NCBI GenBank assembly: GCA_947624675.1
Contig: CANQLI010000003.1
Location: 62,001 to 126,000 of the forward strand
DNA length: 64,000 nt
Direction of reading: 5' to 3'
DNA from: an uncultured Clostridia bacterium
Lineage (GTDB): Bacteria; Bacillota; Clostridia; Oscillospirales; Ruminococcaceae
Below are positions 61,971 through 64,000 of the stretch, one piece after another (the stretch's first letter is position 1; each line of letters begins with the position of its first letter). A program made the translations under genes and the position numbers. The notes under the pieces were generated by a model. It was not told the DNA's origin and did not search any database. It worked only from the letters and a program-made list of their open reading frames with translations.

Positions 61971-62855
61971 ATGAACTTTGAATTAGTTAGAAAAAATGAG
62001 ATCGCAAGAGCTGTGATAGCAGTTTTTGGAGGATTTATATATTCAGCCGGGGTAAATCTTTTTATCGTACCGCATTCCTTTTACACTGGCGGGCTTCTTG
62101 GAATATGTCAGCTTATAAGAACATTTTTAGTTGATTTTCTTGGTATACAATTTGGTTCTGTTGATGTTGCAGGTATTTTATATTTTGTTATAAATATCCC
62201 GATTTTTTTGTTTGCATACAAATACATAGGAAAAAGATTTATATTAAAGACTGCACTTACGGTTGTGACGATGACATTGTTTTTGTCGCTAATAGTTGTT
62301 CCGGGAAAGCCGCTTGTAGAAGATGCTCTTACTTCGTGTATTATCGGAGCTATTGTTTCGGGAATAGGAACCGGAATAATATTCACTATGACATCCTCAG
62401 GCGGCGGTATGGATATTATGGCGCTTATGTTTTCAAAAAAATACAAAACCCTTTCTTTCGGAAAGGTCAATATTGCGGTCAATCTGATAGTATATGCAAT
62501 TTGCCTGTTTACATTTAATATATCCGTACTTGTTTATTCGGTTATTTACACTGTTTTTTACTCAATGATAGTTGACAAGATGCACCAGCAGAACATAAGT
62601 GTACAGACACTTATATTCACCAAAAAAGACGCCGAGAAGATAGAAGCAGCCATTATGAAGAACCTCGGGAGAGGAGTTACCTATTGGAACGGTCACGGCG
62701 GTTTTACCGGCGAGGATATGAAGATACTGTGTGTTTGTCTTTCAAAGTATGAAATACATGATCTTAAAAAAATTGTTTACTCAGTAGATAAACAGGCATT
62801 TTTCATTGAACAGGACGGAGTTAAGGTGGACGGAAATTTCCTGAAAAAGCTTTAA
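61971..62855 (+). CDS. YitT/DUF2179 family membrane protein
   Basis: 294 residues: five to six membrane helices (~12-210) with SAGVNLFIVPHSFYTGGLLG and the TSSGGGMDI motif, then a C-terminal soluble DUF2179 domain. Function unknown; the family is common in Firmicutes, often in several copies. Its last 62 codons are repeated about 1.2 kb downstream. Confidence 0.92.
   Translation: MNFELVRKNEIARAVIAVFGGFIYSAGVNLFIVPHSFYTGGLLGICQLIRTFLVDFLGIQFGSVDVAGILYFVINIPIFLFAYKYIGKRFILKTALTVVTMTLFLSLIVVPGKPLVEDALTSCIIGAIVSGIGTGIIFTMTSSGGGMDIMALMFSKKYKTLSFGKVNIAVNLIVYAICLFTFNISVLVYSVIYTVFYSMIVDKMHQQNISVQTLIFTKKDAEKIEAAIMKNLGRGVTYWNGHGGFTGEDMKILCVCLSKYEIHDLKKIVYSVDKQAFFIEQDGVKVDGNFLKKL
62658..62842 (+). repeat. 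Direct repeat copy A (3' end of the yitT-like gene)
   Basis: This 185-nt stretch recurs at an offset of exactly 1157 nt with three differences (62690, 62727, 62759), each synonymous in the yitT frame. Confidence 0.95.
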
Positions 62856-62870
62856 GCTGCAAAACATAGC

Positions 62871-62899
62871 TTGCAAAAAGCTCACAATTATATTATACT
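62871..62899 (+). promoter_or_regulatory. Candidate promoter downstream of the yitT-like gene
   Basis: TTGCAA (62871-62876), 17-nt spacer, TATACT (62894-62899). It precedes the regulator remnant. Confidence 0.5.
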
Positions 62900-62916
62900 A
62901 ATAGAAAACAAAATGA

Positions 62917-63455
62917 AATAACGGGGTTTTTAATAGGAAAGCAGAGCAAAAATTATTTCTTCTAAAGGAACAAGAGAGTAAAGATAAGTGTAACCCCGGG
63001 ACATTTTGTTACAAACTACTCTCAATGAGAGTAGATTATGAAAGACGGATGATTTTAGAAAAAGCCGTATCGCTTTTGTTATGGCTTTACGAGGACGGAG
63101 ACTTTTTGTGCGTGCTCATAAGGATATGTCCGATTTTTACCGCTTTATAGTAGCAATCTATATGCACGAGAATAATCACGACCAAGCACTTAAGGCTCTT
63201 GATAAAGCGGCTGATTACGCCATTGCTTTTGACAACCTTCCGAAAGATAAGCTTTCGCATACATTGATGCTGGTACGGGGAATGGTGGACGACTTATCCG
63301 GATTTATCGACGATTCGTCAAATAATATGAGCTTTCCGCTTTTAAACGGCTATTTGACACAGGAGAGGTATGATCCGATAAGAAGGCGAAAAGAGTTTAA
63401 CGATATAAGGCAAAAGCTGAATGCTCAGGCAGATGGCAAAGAATTTGGAATTTAA
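62917..63455 (+). pseudogene. Frameshifted C-terminal remnant of an XRE-type regulator
   Basis: One frame is open from 62917 and encodes ...LLKEQERVKDKCNPG... and RRMILEKAVSLLLWLYEDGDF, then the sense continues in another frame as HKDMSDFYRFIVAIYMHENN, KAADYAIAFDNLP and a tail ending near 63455. The switch is near 63105-63120. Together these look like the helical, TPR-like C-terminal half found in clostridial XRE-family regulators. The DNA-binding half and a start codon are missing. The ATG at 63081 gives a 124-residue frame, but it is probably not a real start. Confidence 0.6.
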
Positions 63456-63512
63456 CAGTTATTACGGAGCTGGTGACTGGCATTTTAATTTAAATATCAG
63501 GAGGTTTTTAAG

Positions 63513-63773
63513 ATGAAATTATTTGAAAGATGTAGATTGCTTTGTAAAATACTGATTGTTTTGTGTATACTGATTGGAATAGCTCTTGGTGTCAGCCTGT
63601 TTTCCATATTAGGAGACATATCTTTAGTTGATAGCAGTACAAACCGTTCGCTTTTCTTATTTGCGATTGTTGGTTGCTTTTGGTTGCTGCTCATTCTTAT
63701 TGTAATTGCTCTTAATTGTATTATTAGAGATGCAGAAGAAGATTTTAAGACTATAATAGAGATTAAAAAGTAA
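63513..63773 (+). CDS. Small two-helix membrane protein of unknown function
   Basis: 86 residues: membrane helices at ~10-33 and ~46-68, with a short acidic outside loop and a charged C-terminal tail (RDAEEDFKTIIEIKK). AGGAGG lies 9 nt upstream of the ATG, a strong ribosome site, so it is probably translated. It is the only intact gene between the two yitT 3'-end copies. Family not recognised. Confidence 0.62.
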   Translation: MKLFERCRLLCKILIVLCILIGIALGVSLFSILGDISLVDSSTNRSLFLFAIVGCFWLLLILIVIALNCIIRDAEEDFKTIIEIKK

Positions 63774-63814
63774 ATCAAGTGATTTAAGAATATGGGCATT
63801 TATAAACGTATATA

Positions 63815-64000
63815 AAGAACCTCGGGAGAGGAGTTACCTATTGGAATGGTCACGGCGGTTTTACCGGCGAGGATATGAAGATATTGTGTGTTTGTCTTTC
63901 AAAGTATGAAATACACGATCTTAAAAAAATTGTTTACTCAGTAGATAAACAGGCATTTTTCATTGAACAGGACGGAGTTAAGGTGGACGGAAATTTCCTT
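63815..64000 (+). repeat. Direct repeat copy B, headless 3' fragment of a yitT-like gene
   Basis: Matches codons ~230-291 of the yitT-like gene, with four base differences including the last window base, all synonymous. No upstream part of the gene precedes it (the match begins at AAGAACCTC), so it is a fragment. It runs off the window end. Confidence 0.95.

Noticed and set aside
62920-63040. Apparent switch-like RNA: CGGGGTT/AACCCCG against TGTAAC/GTTACA plus a CTACTCT/AGAGTAG hairpin
   Set aside because: The same stretch reads as an open frame that joins the regulator remnant, so the pairings are more likely chance within decayed coding DNA.

Overview
This window looks like chromosomal DNA of a low- to mid-GC clostridial Firmicute, most likely a Ruminococcus-like member of the Oscillospiraceae. 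The evidence is the consensus sigma-A promoters (TTGACA-17-TATAAT type), the clostridial IspH-ribosomal protein S1 fusion, WhiA and RapZ, a spore photoproduct lyase homologue, and a secreted wall enzyme ending in a type I dockerin. Dockerins belong to cellulosome-type organisms, which points to ruminococci. The species cannot be fixed from sequence alone.

Nearly all genes lie on the + strand in long, tightly packed operons. Left end (1-9.5 kb): a cut-off minus-strand gene, a DUF896 protein, a WYL regulator with a ClC transporter, then cobB-ruvX-nfo-like-aroQ-M24 peptidase, efp, an FMN-riboswitch-controlled riboflavin transporter (ribU), and metK on the minus strand behind a SAM-I riboswitch. 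9.9-15.3 kb is more accessory: tRNA-Leu(GAG), a splB homologue, a large five-module dockerin protein, and prs on the minus strand. 15.6-34.2 kb is housekeeping: murD, two M42 aminopeptidases, a GNAT protein, a PLP lyase, hprK, a PHP phosphoesterase, murB, rapZ, whiA, dnaE, an M16 pair, lgt and folD. 34.2-43 kb holds rpsO and pnp with structured leaders, recD2-comF, the membrane subunits of a sodium pump (oadG-oadB) and yfbR. 43-47 kb on the minus strand is acn-icd-rex, the oxidative branch from citrate to 2-oxoglutarate plus the NADH-sensing repressor; a good Rex operator overlaps its promoter. 47-62.9 kb holds a possible structured RNA, a ClpP-like protease, uppP, ftsK/spoIIIE, an MBL hydrolase with a DUF3006 partner, an RpiR regulator, a flavoprotein, a cmk-plsC fusion, ispH-rpsA, a class A PBP, an rRNA methyltransferase and a YitT protein. 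The last 1.1 kb is a scar: a frameshifted regulator remnant and a small membrane protein lie between two copies of the 3' end of the yitT-like gene.

The most notable items are: (1) the D-Ala-D-Ala carboxypeptidase / Big2 / GH25 / FN3 / dockerin protein, whose lysozyme module has lost its catalytic glutamate; (2) a 96-nt gapless repeat carrying a perfect 20-nt dyad, present in two otherwise empty intergenic gaps 25 kb apart and in opposite orientation; (3) the duplicated yitT 3' end, whose differences are all synonymous; (4) the Rex operator that makes acn-icd-rex a self-contained redox circuit; (5) a possible pseudoknotted RNA at 47.1-47.3 kb; (6) a SplB homologue lacking the otherwise conserved H-donor cysteine.
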